Assembly: GCF_030297135.1 (NCBI RefSeq)
Contig: NZ_AP028065.1
Coordinates: 868,001 to 932,000, forward strand
Direction: 5' to 3'
From: Pseudoalteromonas apostichopi
Lineage (GTDB): Bacteria > Pseudomonadota > Gammaproteobacteria > Enterobacterales > Alteromonadaceae
DNA length: 64,000 nt
The translations under genes and the position numbers were made by a program. This document shows, in pieces, positions 6,987 to 14,900 of this stretch (position 1 is its first letter; every line of letters starts with the position of its first letter). The notes beneath the pieces were generated by a model, which ran no database searches, was not told the origin of the DNA, and was given only the letters and a program-made list of their open reading frames with translations.

Positions 6987-8247
6987 TTTTCGTACTGTTT
7001 CGGATCGAGCTAGCTAAACGACCTCCAGCAGTGCGGCCAATTCGATCCCCGGCCATATCACTCATTCCCTTCATCAAATTCGCACCGGTATCCGCTGCAA
7101 TACGACCCGCTTTTACAGCGCTGCCTTTAAAGCCGCCGCCAGAGGATTCGCCACCGCTAGAGGATTGGCCAGAGGCTTGGGAAAAGGAGCCAGCTTCGTC
7201 AGAATCGCCGCCACCGCTAAATGCTCCGCCCAGGCTCGACATAACGTCAGTATTGTTCGCTACGTTCTCACCTGCTTTTGCAAATGCAGCCTGAATAGCA
7301 GACGCACCGCCGGCGGTAGCCATTGCTGCACCAGCAGCCATACCACCAGTGGCAACAGCCGCTCCGGCCATCGCTCCGGCACTGATACTGCCTGCACCTG
7401 CCGCCGCGCCGCCTCCAGGAACCAGGCTGGCGACCACATAGGGAACCGAGTGAATAAGCATCACGAGAACCAGTGAAACTACAAAGATCACCAGCAGTTC
7501 ACGCATAGGGGCATCATTGGATAGATCGGCATAGAAACCGTCCATGATCGACATGGCAATGCCAATGAGCAACGTCATTGTCATCAACTTCAAAGCAACG
7601 CCCAATACGCTTTTGAAGTAGTTGATTGCTATATCTGAAGTCCAGCGCGAACCACCAAACCCCAGCACGAAGACACCGGCATAGATCAATATCCAAGCCG
7701 TCACCAAGGCCAACAACACATTGGCCGCCACTACCGCCATACATGCTAAAATTGCCAGCGTGATTAAGAAGATAGACAAGTTATCTATCGGGCTTGTGAT
7801 GCTGTAGGACTCACCAGCTTTCACAATAATGTCGAACGCAATACTAATAGGCTCTGACGGGGTTAGGTCTCTCGGAAGGCCACCGGCTTGAGCACCGATC
7901 ATTCTCAACGAGTCGATGATTGACGTCGCAAAGTCTGGGCCGTTTCTGAGCAACCAGAGAAAGAAACCAAACGTCAGGATGAAGCGCACGAACTCGGCAA
8001 AGAACTCCCTTATATCCGCTTGTTTAAGGATTAAGGTCCCGCCAGTCCAAACAAGGGATATAGTACCCAGCGTCCAGAACAGCCAGGCGGCATAGTTTGT
8101 AATTACCGTGCCCCAAGTAGCACTGGCCGTCATGAAACGCACGGCCACTTCATCCAAGACACCATTAGGCTCAATGGCCGCTGACGCAGTTTGCGAAGTC
8201 AGTACAACTGCTAGGAGCATCACAAGTCGAATGAATATCTTGCTCAT
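6952..8247 (-). CDS. trbL: TrbL/VirB6-like mating channel protein
   Basis: A 431-residue protein from the chosen Met (MSKIFIRLV); an upstream Met in the same frame overlaps the trbK-like gene and lacks support. It has a signal-like N-terminus, five to seven hydrophobic spans between about residues 25 and 290, then a Gly/Ala/Ser-rich low-complexity tail ending in DGDDDDKEGD. This is the layout of TrbL, the polytopic VirB6 homologue that forms part of the inner-membrane channel of P-type type IV secretion systems. It follows trbJ and a trbK-like lipoprotein gene as in IncP plasmids. The ATPases and outer pore genes normally found with it are missing from the element. Confidence 0.85.
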   Translation of the reverse strand: MSKIFIRLVMLLAVVLTSQTASAAIEPNGVLDEVAVRFMTASATWGTVITNYAAWLFWTLGTISLVWTGGTLILKQADIREFFAEFVRFILTFGFFLWLLRNGPDFATSIIDSLRMIGAQAGGLPRDLTPSEPISIAFDIIVKAGESYSITSPIDNLSIFLITLAILACMAVVAANVLLALVTAWILIYAGVFVLGFGGSRWTSDIAINYFKSVLGVALKLMTMTLLIGIAMSIMDGFYADLSNDAPMRELLVIFVVSLVLVMLIHSVPYVVASLVPGGGAAAGAGSISAGAMAGAAVATGGMAAGAAMATAGGASAIQAAFAKAGENVANNTDVMSSLGGAFSGGGDSDEAGSFSQASGQSSSGGESSGGGFKGSAVKAGRIAADTGANLMKGMSDMAGDRIGRTAGGRLASSIRNSTKNDGDDDDKEGD

Positions 8248-8294
8248 GATTAGAACCCCTTGTTCTTGGAGCGATCCGTGGGTTCGCCCATATC
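8245..8294 (-). repeat. Copy B of the TrbJ/TrbK tail-and-junction repeat
   Basis: This segment encodes the last 14 residues of the TrbK-like protein (DMGEPTDRSKNKGF), the stop, and the start of trbL. It matches the segment at 8445-8494 in the peptide (12 of 14 residues) and in the junction TAATCATG. Most nucleotide differences are silent. Confidence 0.8.
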
Positions 8295-8447
8295 CCAAAG
8301 ACAGTTCCCTTCTTCCCTCTGCTCTTTCGTCAGGTTCGGGTTGTCACAGTTGATCGTTGCAGGGTTTGGCCCGTCATCTTCACCGCACCCCACCAGAACA
8401 AAAGAGGCCAACGCGCTAACGATAAAAACTCGGGTGATTTTCTTCAT
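8250..8447 (-). CDS. trbK: TrbK-like entry-exclusion lipoprotein
   Basis: A 65-residue lipoprotein: a basic start, hydrophobic stretch FIVSALASFVLVGCGED with a lipobox cysteine (LVGC), and a short soluble part. Between trbJ and trbL, IncP plasmids encode TrbK, a small lipoprotein in the recipient that blocks redundant transfer, so position and features agree. Its C-terminal 14 residues nearly repeat the C-terminus of TrbJ, which is unusual. The start and stop are each separated from the neighbouring genes by the same two-base TAA-tc-ATG junction. The sequence is too short for a firm family assignment; the lipoprotein nature is clear. Confidence 0.75.
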   Translation of the reverse strand: MKKITRVFIVSALASFVLVGCGEDDGPNPATINCDNPNLTKEQREEGNCLWDMGEPTDRSKNKGF

Positions 8448-8494
8448 GATTAAAACCCCCTGTTTTCTGAACGGTCGGTTGGCTCGCCCATATC
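8445..8494 (-). repeat. Copy A of the TrbJ/TrbK tail-and-junction repeat
   Basis: This segment encodes the last 14 residues of TrbJ (DMGEPTDRSENRGF), the stop, and the start of the trbK-like gene. It is the partner of 8245-8294. The junction TAATCATGA is the same in both, so the duplication includes the intergenic bases and the first codons of the next gene. Confidence 0.8.
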
Positions 8495-9223
8495 GAACAA
8501 CCTTTCACGAGACGCTTGATATTGAGCTTCGCGGTCAGCCTCTGCCTGCATTCGAGTGCCAACGGCATTCTGCTGGGCAATCAACAGGCTTCGGATTTGC
8601 AGGAGCTGGTTGGCCTGGTTGCTAGCGAGCTGGTTAGCGTAACCAATGGCGGCCAGTTGGCCGTCCGCGCCTTGGGCGGCAGATTGCAGACGCTGGAGCT
8701 GTCGAGCGTCGGCCTGCAAGTTGTCTTGCTGCTGCTCCAGGCCCTTAAACAGCGCGTCGTTGGCCTTCTTCTGCGATTCAGATGCCAAGCGGCGGTTCTC
8801 GGCCATAGCGACCCGTTCGGCATCGCTGCATCCCGCCGACGAGAAACAAGGCGAGCTGCGGTAATAGGCCACGTCCTGGAACTTGCCTAGGTAAGCATCG
8901 AGGCTACCAAGCTGGTTTTGGTAATAGGCTAGTGTGTTGGTCGCCTGGTTCAGATCGTTGATGGTGCGCTGCGCCTGGTCCCAAATATGAGCCGCCGGGG
9001 CCATTGTGTTTTGCAGTTGGTTTTCATACTGCTGGAGTTGGGTTTGGTATTCCTGAATCTGCTTGAGTGTCTGCGCTACGGCTTCCATCGCAGACATGAT
9101 GTTCTGAACTAGATTCGTACCATCAGCAACCGGAATCCCCGCATATACAGGATTAGAAAGGTTTAACGCCAAGGAGATGGCAAGCACGGGAATTTTAGCC
9201 GCTAAAATTTTTCGTTTTAGCAT
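8450..9223 (-). CDS. trbJ: TrbJ/VirB5-like conjugation protein
   Basis: A 257-residue exported protein: signal peptide ending near NLSNPVYAG, then long coiled-coil stretches (TLKQIQEYQTQLQQYENQLQN; later QQQDNLQADARQLQRLQSAAQG) around a short Cys-containing loop (SSPCFSSAGCSD). This matches TrbJ, the VirB5-type minor pilus or adhesin component of P-type conjugation systems, of similar length in IncP plasmids. It heads the trbJ-trbK-trbL set and follows the relaxase gene after about 240 bases, which may contain its own promoter. The C-terminal DMGEPTDRSENRGF is shared with the next gene. VirB5 subunits contact recipient cells, so carrying a private copy may alter a helper pilus. Confidence 0.85.
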   Translation of the reverse strand: MLKRKILAAKIPVLAISLALNLSNPVYAGIPVADGTNLVQNIMSAMEAVAQTLKQIQEYQTQLQQYENQLQNTMAPAAHIWDQAQRTINDLNQATNTLAYYQNQLGSLDAYLGKFQDVAYYRSSPCFSSAGCSDAERVAMAENRRLASESQKKANDALFKGLEQQQDNLQADARQLQRLQSAAQGADGQLAAIGYANQLASNQANQLLQIRSLLIAQQNAVGTRMQAEADREAQYQASRERLFDMGEPTDRSENRGF

Positions 9224-9460
9224 GGTTAATTACTCTTAGTTGTTATGACTAAAAGTTGCATTCACCAACCTGTAGAAACTTGATCTCTACTCCTGCCGTT
9301 ACCAGCGGTGAATGTGGGCCTGTACAGAGCTAGCTCGCCACTTACTATCTCGGTGCCCGACCAGCGCGACACCGTTAAACGCGCGGTCAAATAGGGTTAA
9401 ACATCGGTGTCATTACCAACCGAAGCGGTTAGGGCTTCCGTCGATTCCTTTGCCATCACA

Positions 9461-11221
9461 TCAACGTGATCGGCTCTTATGTTGTCGTTTCGCTTTTTTA
9501 GCTGCCTGCTCAGCTTGCAGCTTGGCTTTACGCTGCTCTAATGCTGGCATGACCACCGCTTTTTCAGTTACAGGGGCTGACTGAATAGCTAAAACCTCTA
9601 ACTGAGATAGATTCTGCAACCGGCCACGGCGTGAAGGTGGCACTTTGCCAATCGGTAACACACCAGGCTTATCTGACCGTTTGGCCTTTTTGCTCTGGGC
9701 TATTAATGCCTGACGGCGACGCTCTAGCCCTGGGTCGGCAAACTTTATAGACAGGTTGCCATCTACTGCCGCCTTGATCACTCGCGCCTTGAACTCAGGC
9801 GAGCCATTCACGGTAATACGATCACCGTAACGCTCCATTGCTACCTTTAGCGCAGCTAAAACACTGGTTTGGTTGGAAGCCGTCGACACTTGTAGACGCT
9901 CACCATCATCACGCACAGCACTGTTACCTACTCGATAAATAATGGTGCCTTTTTTCGTAATCGTATCGACCGTTGCTTTGGGCTCGGCCTGAACGGCATC
10001 TCCTTTGAGGGTATTGCCTTTAAGCTTTTGTGCAGCCTCTCGGCTACGTAGAGCTTTCAGGGCTTCTCTATCTCCCTGCAATGCCTGGCTCTTTAACCAA
10101 TCCGCCCAGGCTTGGCGTTTATTGCTTTGATATATCGTTTGCCGTTGCTCTTGGTAACGCTTGTGAATGCGCTCAAGATCGCTTTTCAATGCATCGCTGG
10201 CCTGTTTGTACAAAAGCTTCTTAGTAAGCTTATTACTACCGGTTAACTTAATCGCTGCGCGACGGCCACGCCCTTTCCTCTTGGCGTTTTCAACCTGTCG
10301 ATCTTTATCACGACGAGCCTGTTCAAGGGCTTGCGACTTACTCGCTGCGGCACGTTTCTGCTCTGCTTGATAACGGGCATATAGCTCGGTGGTATTCACC
10401 TTCAAGCGAACAGGTCGGTGTGTATATTGGCGGCTCGGCTTAACAGAATCCGATGCAGTCTCTTCAAAGGGACCAAGGCGCGCTTCGAGTTTGGGTTTAG
10501 AAAACTCACGTCCCAAGGTGCTCGCTTTGATGATCGCTTCACCGTCGGCAACGATCACTAGACCATTTCCTCTGGTTCTTAACTGCAAACCATTGTCCTG
10601 CATAACCTGGTGCAACGCCTGCCAGCTATTGGCTGATTTAATCTCGTCTATGCATTCGCGCCTCACCCACCCCACTAAGCTTTCAATACCCGAATGCCAC
10701 TCCATATCCATCGCACGTGATTCGGCCCCGCGCTTGCGCGGTATATGATTATCCGGCTGCAAATCAAAGTCCTGCTCGATGGCCTCGCACATTTCCGCTA
10801 GCTTCTTATGCGGGTAGTACGGCTCATGGATTGTGTTGCGAGTAGGGTGAATCTTGTTAATTGCGATATGGATATGTTGATTGTCCGTATCGTTGTGTAC
10901 AGCACTGACACGCTGATGCTCGCCATAACCCAAGCCTTGGCAAATGCGCTCTTCTATGGCGGCTAAAGCATGCGCTTCTAACTGTTCACCATTAGGGAAG
11001 CTCACTATCAGGTGGTAGGTTTTATCACTCTTCGCTCGGGTGTTCGCAAACTGAGTCGCCAACACCTCACTGATCGCATCGCGCACGGTTTCCGCTTCAC
11101 AGTTATTTAAACGAACGCTACCAAGTCGATGTTCTTTGCTCTGGTGATCGGTGATGTAATTCACCAAGCCTGCAAAGTCAGATTTCCCCTGAGAACGCAT
11201 CGGTACATGCTTGGCGATCAT
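9461..11221 (-). CDS. traI: TraI-type relaxase (MOBP, RP4-like)
   Basis: A 586-residue relaxase. The N-terminus is strikingly like RP4 TraI: MIAKHVPMRS at the start, the catalytic Tyr22 in LVNYITD, and the metal-binding motif with His109, His116 and His118 (VHNDTDNQHIHIAINKIHP). It cuts one strand at oriT and stays bound to the 5' end during transfer. The middle is basic and helical (residues about 270-400). The C-terminal part (VGNSAVRDDGERLQV, then KVAMERYGDRITVNGSPEFKARVIKAA) resembles the LPD7-type domain found in many mobilization proteins. It is shorter than the 732-residue RP4 protein. The start codon overlaps the traJ stop (ATGA). The nick site is at 11712/11713. Confidence 0.93.
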   Translation of the reverse strand: MIAKHVPMRSQGKSDFAGLVNYITDHQSKEHRLGSVRLNNCEAETVRDAISEVLATQFANTRAKSDKTYHLIVSFPNGEQLEAHALAAIEERICQGLGYGEHQRVSAVHNDTDNQHIHIAINKIHPTRNTIHEPYYPHKKLAEMCEAIEQDFDLQPDNHIPRKRGAESRAMDMEWHSGIESLVGWVRRECIDEIKSANSWQALHQVMQDNGLQLRTRGNGLVIVADGEAIIKASTLGREFSKPKLEARLGPFEETASDSVKPSRQYTHRPVRLKVNTTELYARYQAEQKRAAASKSQALEQARRDKDRQVENAKRKGRGRRAAIKLTGSNKLTKKLLYKQASDALKSDLERIHKRYQEQRQTIYQSNKRQAWADWLKSQALQGDREALKALRSREAAQKLKGNTLKGDAVQAEPKATVDTITKKGTIIYRVGNSAVRDDGERLQVSTASNQTSVLAALKVAMERYGDRITVNGSPEFKARVIKAAVDGNLSIKFADPGLERRRQALIAQSKKAKRSDKPGVLPIGKVPPSRRGRLQNLSQLEVLAIQSAPVTEKAVVMPALEQRKAKLQAEQAAKKAKRQHKSRSR

Positions 11222-11592
11222 TGGTCCGCCCTCGGGCGAAGAATAGACTCCATAAGTGAACTCATTTGGTCTTGCGTCGCCTCAATACGATTAAGCACTG
11301 CCAAGATCGTATTGGCCCCAACATGTGCCACCTTGGCATCGTTACTAAGCCATAACTTCAGCAATCCCCCCAGACGTCCTAAGTCACCATTCACTCTTAC
11401 CAGTTCGCGAACCTGTTCAACATCAGTAACTCCTTGAATGCGATAACCTTGGCCGACTTCGCGCAAATAGGTCGAAGCACTGAGCCCAGCCTGTGCTGAC
11501 ATGGATTCGATCAGCGCACGCTCTTCCGGTAGGCAATAGACCTTAATCGGAGGACTATTCTTTCTCGTCGTCTTATTTGTGTTGTTCTCCAT
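11218..11592 (-). CDS. traJ: TraJ relaxosome DNA-binding protein
   Basis: A 124-residue protein from MENNTNKTTRKNSPPIKVYCLPEER; a longer frame upstream runs into oriT and is rejected. It carries the RP4-TraJ/MobC-type signature SASTYLREVGQGY and NGDLGRLGGLLKLWLS. TraJ binds the inverted repeat next to nic and guides TraI to it. The oriT lies 70 bases upstream and traI overlaps by 4 bases, the same order as in RP4. GAGAGG before the ATG is a plausible ribosome-binding site. It has a close paralogue at 5744-6115. Confidence 0.9.
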   Translation of the reverse strand: MENNTNKTTRKNSPPIKVYCLPEERALIESMSAQAGLSASTYLREVGQGYRIQGVTDVEQVRELVRVNGDLGRLGGLLKLWLSNDAKVAHVGANTILAVLNRIEATQDQMSSLMESILRPRADQ

Positions 11593-11662
11593 CTGGGTAT
11601 CCTCTCTCAGGCCCCGCAGGGCAGGATCAACGTTGAGTGCCGAAGGTGCGAATAAGTCATAA

Positions 11663-11717
11663 GTGAAGAGGCTTCGCCATGCTTGCATGGAGGGCCTACT
11701 TCACACATCCTGCCCGC
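11663..11717 (+). other. RP4-like origin of transfer (oriT)
   Basis: An imperfect inverted repeat of about 19 bp, GTGAAG-aggc...CCATGC / GCATGG...ggcc-ta-CTTCAC (11663-11704), is followed by ATCCTG^CCCG. The nick is predicted between 11712 and 11713 on the + strand. In the RP4 oriT the TraJ-binding repeat ends GGGCCTACTTCAC and the nick region is TATCCTG^CCCGG; the match in order, spacing and bases is very close. Confidence 0.92.
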
Positions 11718-12003
11718 ATTTCAACTTTGGTTTTATCACGGAAAGTTATGCATGCCCTTGTGCATTTCTCTGTATTTAACTGTTTATTCCTGTGTAAACC
11801 TGTTTAACCGATAAGTGCGCCACTTATCACGGTATGACACCGCACTTATAGTGATTTAATAGCGCTAAAATAGCGGTCTTATAGTGATTTATCTGTATTG
11901 GCTTTACTCAATATCACGACACAGAAAAACACAGCTTTCCTACACTTTCCGCTCTAGGCTAAATTCAAAGCCTTCGTGTTTAACTGCCCCTCAAGTGTCA
12001 ATG

Positions 12004-12339
12004 AATGTTTAGACGTCAAGGAGAAAAAATAAAAAAATGCTTTATTTTCATTAAGTTAAAAATACATAACTTCCAAAAAAATGATTTCATTGACAGTTTT
12101 AAGCCATTTATTTTTATCAATCTTATCCACAATATCTGTTTGCTTAACTACAGGTTAATTTTTATATAGGTATACCTACAGGAAAGTACTATAGGGGGTT
12201 CTACAACCACCTGTTATTAAAAAGATTTTTAGCACTTCGCGGGACAGAACATGCGCACTCCGGGACAGAACATGCGTAAGCCGGGACAGAACATGCGCAA
12301 AATACCCCCTTTAAAGCGGGACAGAACATGCGTGGATAA
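12004..12339. other. Candidate replication origin (oriV)
   Basis: An AT-rich stretch (12004-12180) contains a perfect DnaA box TTATCCACA at 12123-12131. Four iterons (12240-12332) follow, and a second near-consensus box, CGTGGATAA, at 12331-12339 abuts the last iteron. The repA gene lies next to it. This is the standard layout of an iteron-controlled plasmid origin. Confidence 0.8.
12240..12332 (+). repeat. Four RepA iterons
   Basis: The 16-base unit CGGGACAGAACATGCG occurs without mismatch at 12240, 12261, 12282 and 12317. The first three are 21 bases apart (two helical turns) and the fourth is offset by 35. Directly repeated sites on the same face of DNA beside a rep gene are typical initiator-binding iterons. 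Confidence 0.9.
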
Positions 12340-12405
12340 CTTTCTAAATACCCAGGCTTAATAACATCAAGAATGGTGCGTACATAATGTTTCATGCCGC
12401 TCACT

Positions 12406-13401
12406 CTACCTCTTTGTCCGTCGAGGTACTTGCGGAGCACTTGGTTTCAAAAGCAATCCTTTTTCGGTTGAAGTAGCATCTAGCTCTGGCCATGCATATT
12501 GAACCTTTTTAAGCCCGTCGAGAAACCGTTTTCTGAAATCTCGATGCCCCTGAGAAGTATTAGGATAATTGGCTCCTATTTGGTCCATTAGCCCTTCCCA
12601 AGGAATGACTGTTGAACGTTTTAAATAGCTGACTCGGTATGTTGCCCAGCAATATATATCGAGAGCCATAGGAGAACGCTTAATCAACCGTAATACCCTC
12701 ATATCTAGAGGAACTGGTTTATCTGTTATCAGTTGAAAAAACTTTGGCGACAGATCTACCCAAGAGCCCCATAATGAATTTTGATCTGGATGCTTTGTGC
12801 TCCACCATATATGTGAAACATCCGCTACTCTGGCACCAATCTCATCCTCAGAAATATATTCATCACCTTCATTATGTTCCGTAAACATAACGCTAATGGT
12901 GGTTTTAAAAAGTTTGCTCATCTGCTCACGCAAACGCGGAATAGAACCATCTTTCCCCCCAGTTCCCGATAACCCTAGTTCGGCCATAAAGCTTCTCTGA
13001 GAATTCCCTAATTCAAGCCTACGCGCCTCTGTCTCACCGATATAACCCTTATCCAATCTGGACTTGTTTCTTACTGCTTGAGTGGTCATCCAAACCAGAA
13101 GCAAACGTGCATAGCAACCGTAAGGCAAACCTACAGATGAGGGGGCCATCATGTGCATTGTGAAATTACCATTCTTCCGACTCCACTCATTCGATTCTGG
13201 CTTACTGTGCGGTATGGTTGCTTGAATCAGAAGCCGAGCAATAAAACCGAGTTCATTAGCCTCCTGAGCACTGCACTCCTGGATTGCTATGATGTTGTCT
13301 ATATATTTCGTGCTTAGATCTAGTTTACCGCTGGCACCCGAGGCACTTTTTTGCCGAGTAGTTCCCCTAGCCTGAACATCCGTTACATCTTTAAGCGTCA
13401 T
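12406..13401 (-). CDS. repA: RepA-type plasmid replication initiator
   Basis: A 331-residue initiator resembling the RepA_C family of broad-host-range plasmids. The typical segment is SLWGSWVDLSPKFFQLITDKPVPLDMRVLRLIKRSPMALDIYCWATYRVSYL (residues about 210-260; here given only as a landmark in pieces: WVDLSPKFFQ, PVPLDMRVLR, SPMALDIYCW). Such proteins bind iterons and open the origin with DnaA. Four iterons and DnaA boxes lie immediately downstream. It is preceded by an AlpA-like gene 13 bases upstream. Its presence on an integrated element suggests that the excised circle can replicate by itself. The reading frame is intact with both winged-helix halves apparently present. Confidence 0.85.
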   Translation of the reverse strand: MTLKDVTDVQARGTTRQKSASGASGKLDLSTKYIDNIIAIQECSAQEANELGFIARLLIQATIPHSKPESNEWSRKNGNFTMHMMAPSSVGLPYGCYARLLLVWMTTQAVRNKSRLDKGYIGETEARRLELGNSQRSFMAELGLSGTGGKDGSIPRLREQMSKLFKTTISVMFTEHNEGDEYISEDEIGARVADVSHIWWSTKHPDQNSLWGSWVDLSPKFFQLITDKPVPLDMRVLRLIKRSPMALDIYCWATYRVSYLKRSTVIPWEGLMDQIGANYPNTSQGHRDFRKRFLDGLKKVQYAWPELDATSTEKGLLLKPSAPQVPRRTKR

Positions 13402-13413
13402 GTGAACTCAGAC

Positions 13414-13641
13414 TTACCAAATAAAACCAGGTCTTGCGGCTTTTAACGCAGACCTACGCTTTTCTTCTATCCAGTTCTCCACTTCAGCCAGGTCCCAAGC
13501 AACACTTCGGCTGGTCAGAACAATACGACGAGGAAATTCACCCCGCTGTTCCAGGTTATAGATGGTTCGATCAGACAAAGGAATCATGCTGAGTAAGGTC
13601 TTGCGATTTATCAGCGTTTTGTTTGTCATTGATGGATTCAT
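13414..13641 (-). CDS. alpA: AlpA-like HTH regulator / excisionase
   Basis: A 75-residue protein with an N-terminal MerR-like winged helix: LINRKTLLSMIPLSDRTIYNLEQRGEFPRRI, then the Ser/Ala strand and Trp typical of AlpA (SRSVAWDLAEVENWIEEKR). AlpA proteins activate integrase genes or act as recombination directionality factors on P4-like elements. Here the gene lies just upstream of repA and could regulate it, the integrase, or both. It is divergent from the 351-residue gene, with a shared 85-base promoter space. No other excisionase candidate is visible in the element. Confidence 0.85.
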   Translation of the reverse strand: MNPSMTNKTLINRKTLLSMIPLSDRTIYNLEQRGEFPRRIVLTSRSVAWDLAEVENWIEEKRRSALKAARPGFIW

Positions 13642-13726
13642 AACCCTCTCCTTTTCAACATTCTTGGGTTGATAATGCCAGGAGCTGCCTGTAGATTAGA
13701 CTAATCATTGGACAAAAAAGTTGGAT

Positions 13727-14782
13727 ATGAAAATATTTGAAACTGAGATGGATGCGTCAGAACGACTAGGTCAGTTTTATATCCCTGTATGGGAGAATTC
13801 TGACAACTCTGTGGCAAATGCCATTCGCATTTTTAGGGAGAAATGGCATTCATACTCGGAAGAGTCTAAAAGCCACAACATCATAAACTTGATTAAACAG
13901 GTGATTGATCCCGTGGTATCGGAATACTTGAGTAGCCTTCCAAGCCAGTATTTGTCCTTTTGCCCTATCTCAAGAGAAAAGTGTAACTATAGTGACCTCA
14001 TCAAGTTGAGAGGTTTTCGTTATACGGTCGACCAAATTCACTTTTATTTACGCGACTTTGTTGATAAGAGTTCCCACACAGAGCAAGACATAATATTCAT
14101 ATCGACTCAAGATATGCTCAAATCATTGTTTATGATTTGTGAAGGAAAGAAACCTAATAGGTCAAAACTAGCGCCTGATATCAGTTTAAAAGCGGATAAA
14201 AAAACACGAATATGTCATCTGTGTGGAAACCCAACAGAGTTTTCACAGTTCATGCACGCATGGACAAAAAACGGATATATTGAGAGAGAAAACAATGATA
14301 GTGACAATGATGAAAAAGAAGGAAAGAAAAAGCGACCAGATCTGAGTACGAATTACTGTCTAAACCATCGTCCCAAGCTTCATGATGGTTCTTGGAATTC
14401 TCTATATAAGCAAGCCAAACGCTCTGCAGAACAGTTTGAGCAAGAAGTCTTGAGATTACGACGCCAAATCGCGCATCCAGACCGTCATAACGCTAAGTCC
14501 GGAGATAGATTAATTGATGAGTACTTTTACCACTACATGCTGGACTCTTCACTGAACCCAACTAATGTGCCCGAACTGCGCGACTTAGCCCGAAAGATGG
14601 TAGATTCTCGGCTAACGGACAATAAAAAACGCATGCTGGTTCTTCGTAAACAGAACCACTCTAATAAACAGATTGGTATATTGCTGGGTGAAATCACTGG
14701 TAAGCAGTTGTCAAATCAAGCTGTTTCGAAAGCGATAAAGTCAATTCGTGAAGAGTTTCTATTATCTGGTTCGAAGACCTAA
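13727..14782 (+). CDS. Uncharacterised zinc-finger and HTH-like protein of the element
   Basis: A 351-residue protein (start ATG 13727; a TTG two codons upstream is possible). The central part has ICHLCGNPTEF and, about 50 residues on, YCLNHRP, together a likely Cys/His zinc site. An acidic linker (NDSDNDEKEGKKKRPD) separates them. The C-terminal 60 residues (MLVLRKQNHSNKQIGILLGEITGKQLSNQAVSKAIKSIREEF) look like a helix-turn-helix of the sigma-region-4 or resolvase kind. I do not recognise the family. It is the only gene of the backbone on the + strand and faces away from alpA, which fits a regulator of the element, but it might also be a third cargo gene. The protein is intact. Confidence 0.7.
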   Translation: MKIFETEMDASERLGQFYIPVWENSDNSVANAIRIFREKWHSYSEESKSHNIINLIKQVIDPVVSEYLSSLPSQYLSFCPISREKCNYSDLIKLRGFRYTVDQIHFYLRDFVDKSSHTEQDIIFISTQDMLKSLFMICEGKKPNRSKLAPDISLKADKKTRICHLCGNPTEFSQFMHAWTKNGYIERENNDSDNDEKEGKKKRPDLSTNYCLNHRPKLHDGSWNSLYKQAKRSAEQFEQEVLRLRRQIAHPDRHNAKSGDRLIDEYFYHYMLDSSLNPTNVPELRDLARKMVDSRLTDNKKRMLVLRKQNHSNKQIGILLGEITGKQLSNQAVSKAIKSIREEFLLSGSKT

Positions 14783-14900
14783 AAATTTTAGCGGCTAAAA
14801 GCACTAATTGACTACCAAAGATTCAATTAGGCTAAAGAAGTAACTAAAGAATACGTTAAACCTATTCCACCACTAAGGTTTAACGTACTACCTTATAACT

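Larger units (their letters stand above)
11593..12405. other. Gene-free transfer and replication control region
   Basis: These 813 bases hold oriT (11663-11717), a palindrome GATAAGTG-cgc-CACTTATC (11810-11828), a 14-bp direct repeat CTTATAGTGATTTA (11845-11858 and 11878-11891), an AT-rich block (about 12004-12180), DnaA boxes and four iterons. The palindrome and direct repeats lie where the traJ-traI promoter should be and are candidate operator sites. The only open frame, over the iterons, is an artefact of the repeats. Confidence 0.7.

Noticed and set aside
6833..7294. A 153-codon + strand frame opposite trbL
   Set aside because: It is the antisense shadow of the Gly/Ala-rich trbL tail and of a small trb gene; composition is Ser/Pro rich with no family.
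12238..12332. CRISPR-like array
   Set aside because: Repeats are 16 bases with 5-base gaps and no unique spacers, beside repA, so they are iterons; no cas gene is present in the window.
12201..12440. A 79-codon frame on the minus strand with repeated Cys-Ser-Val-Pro
   Set aside because: The peptide repeat is simply the translation of the four iterons; it overlaps the origin and the end of repA.
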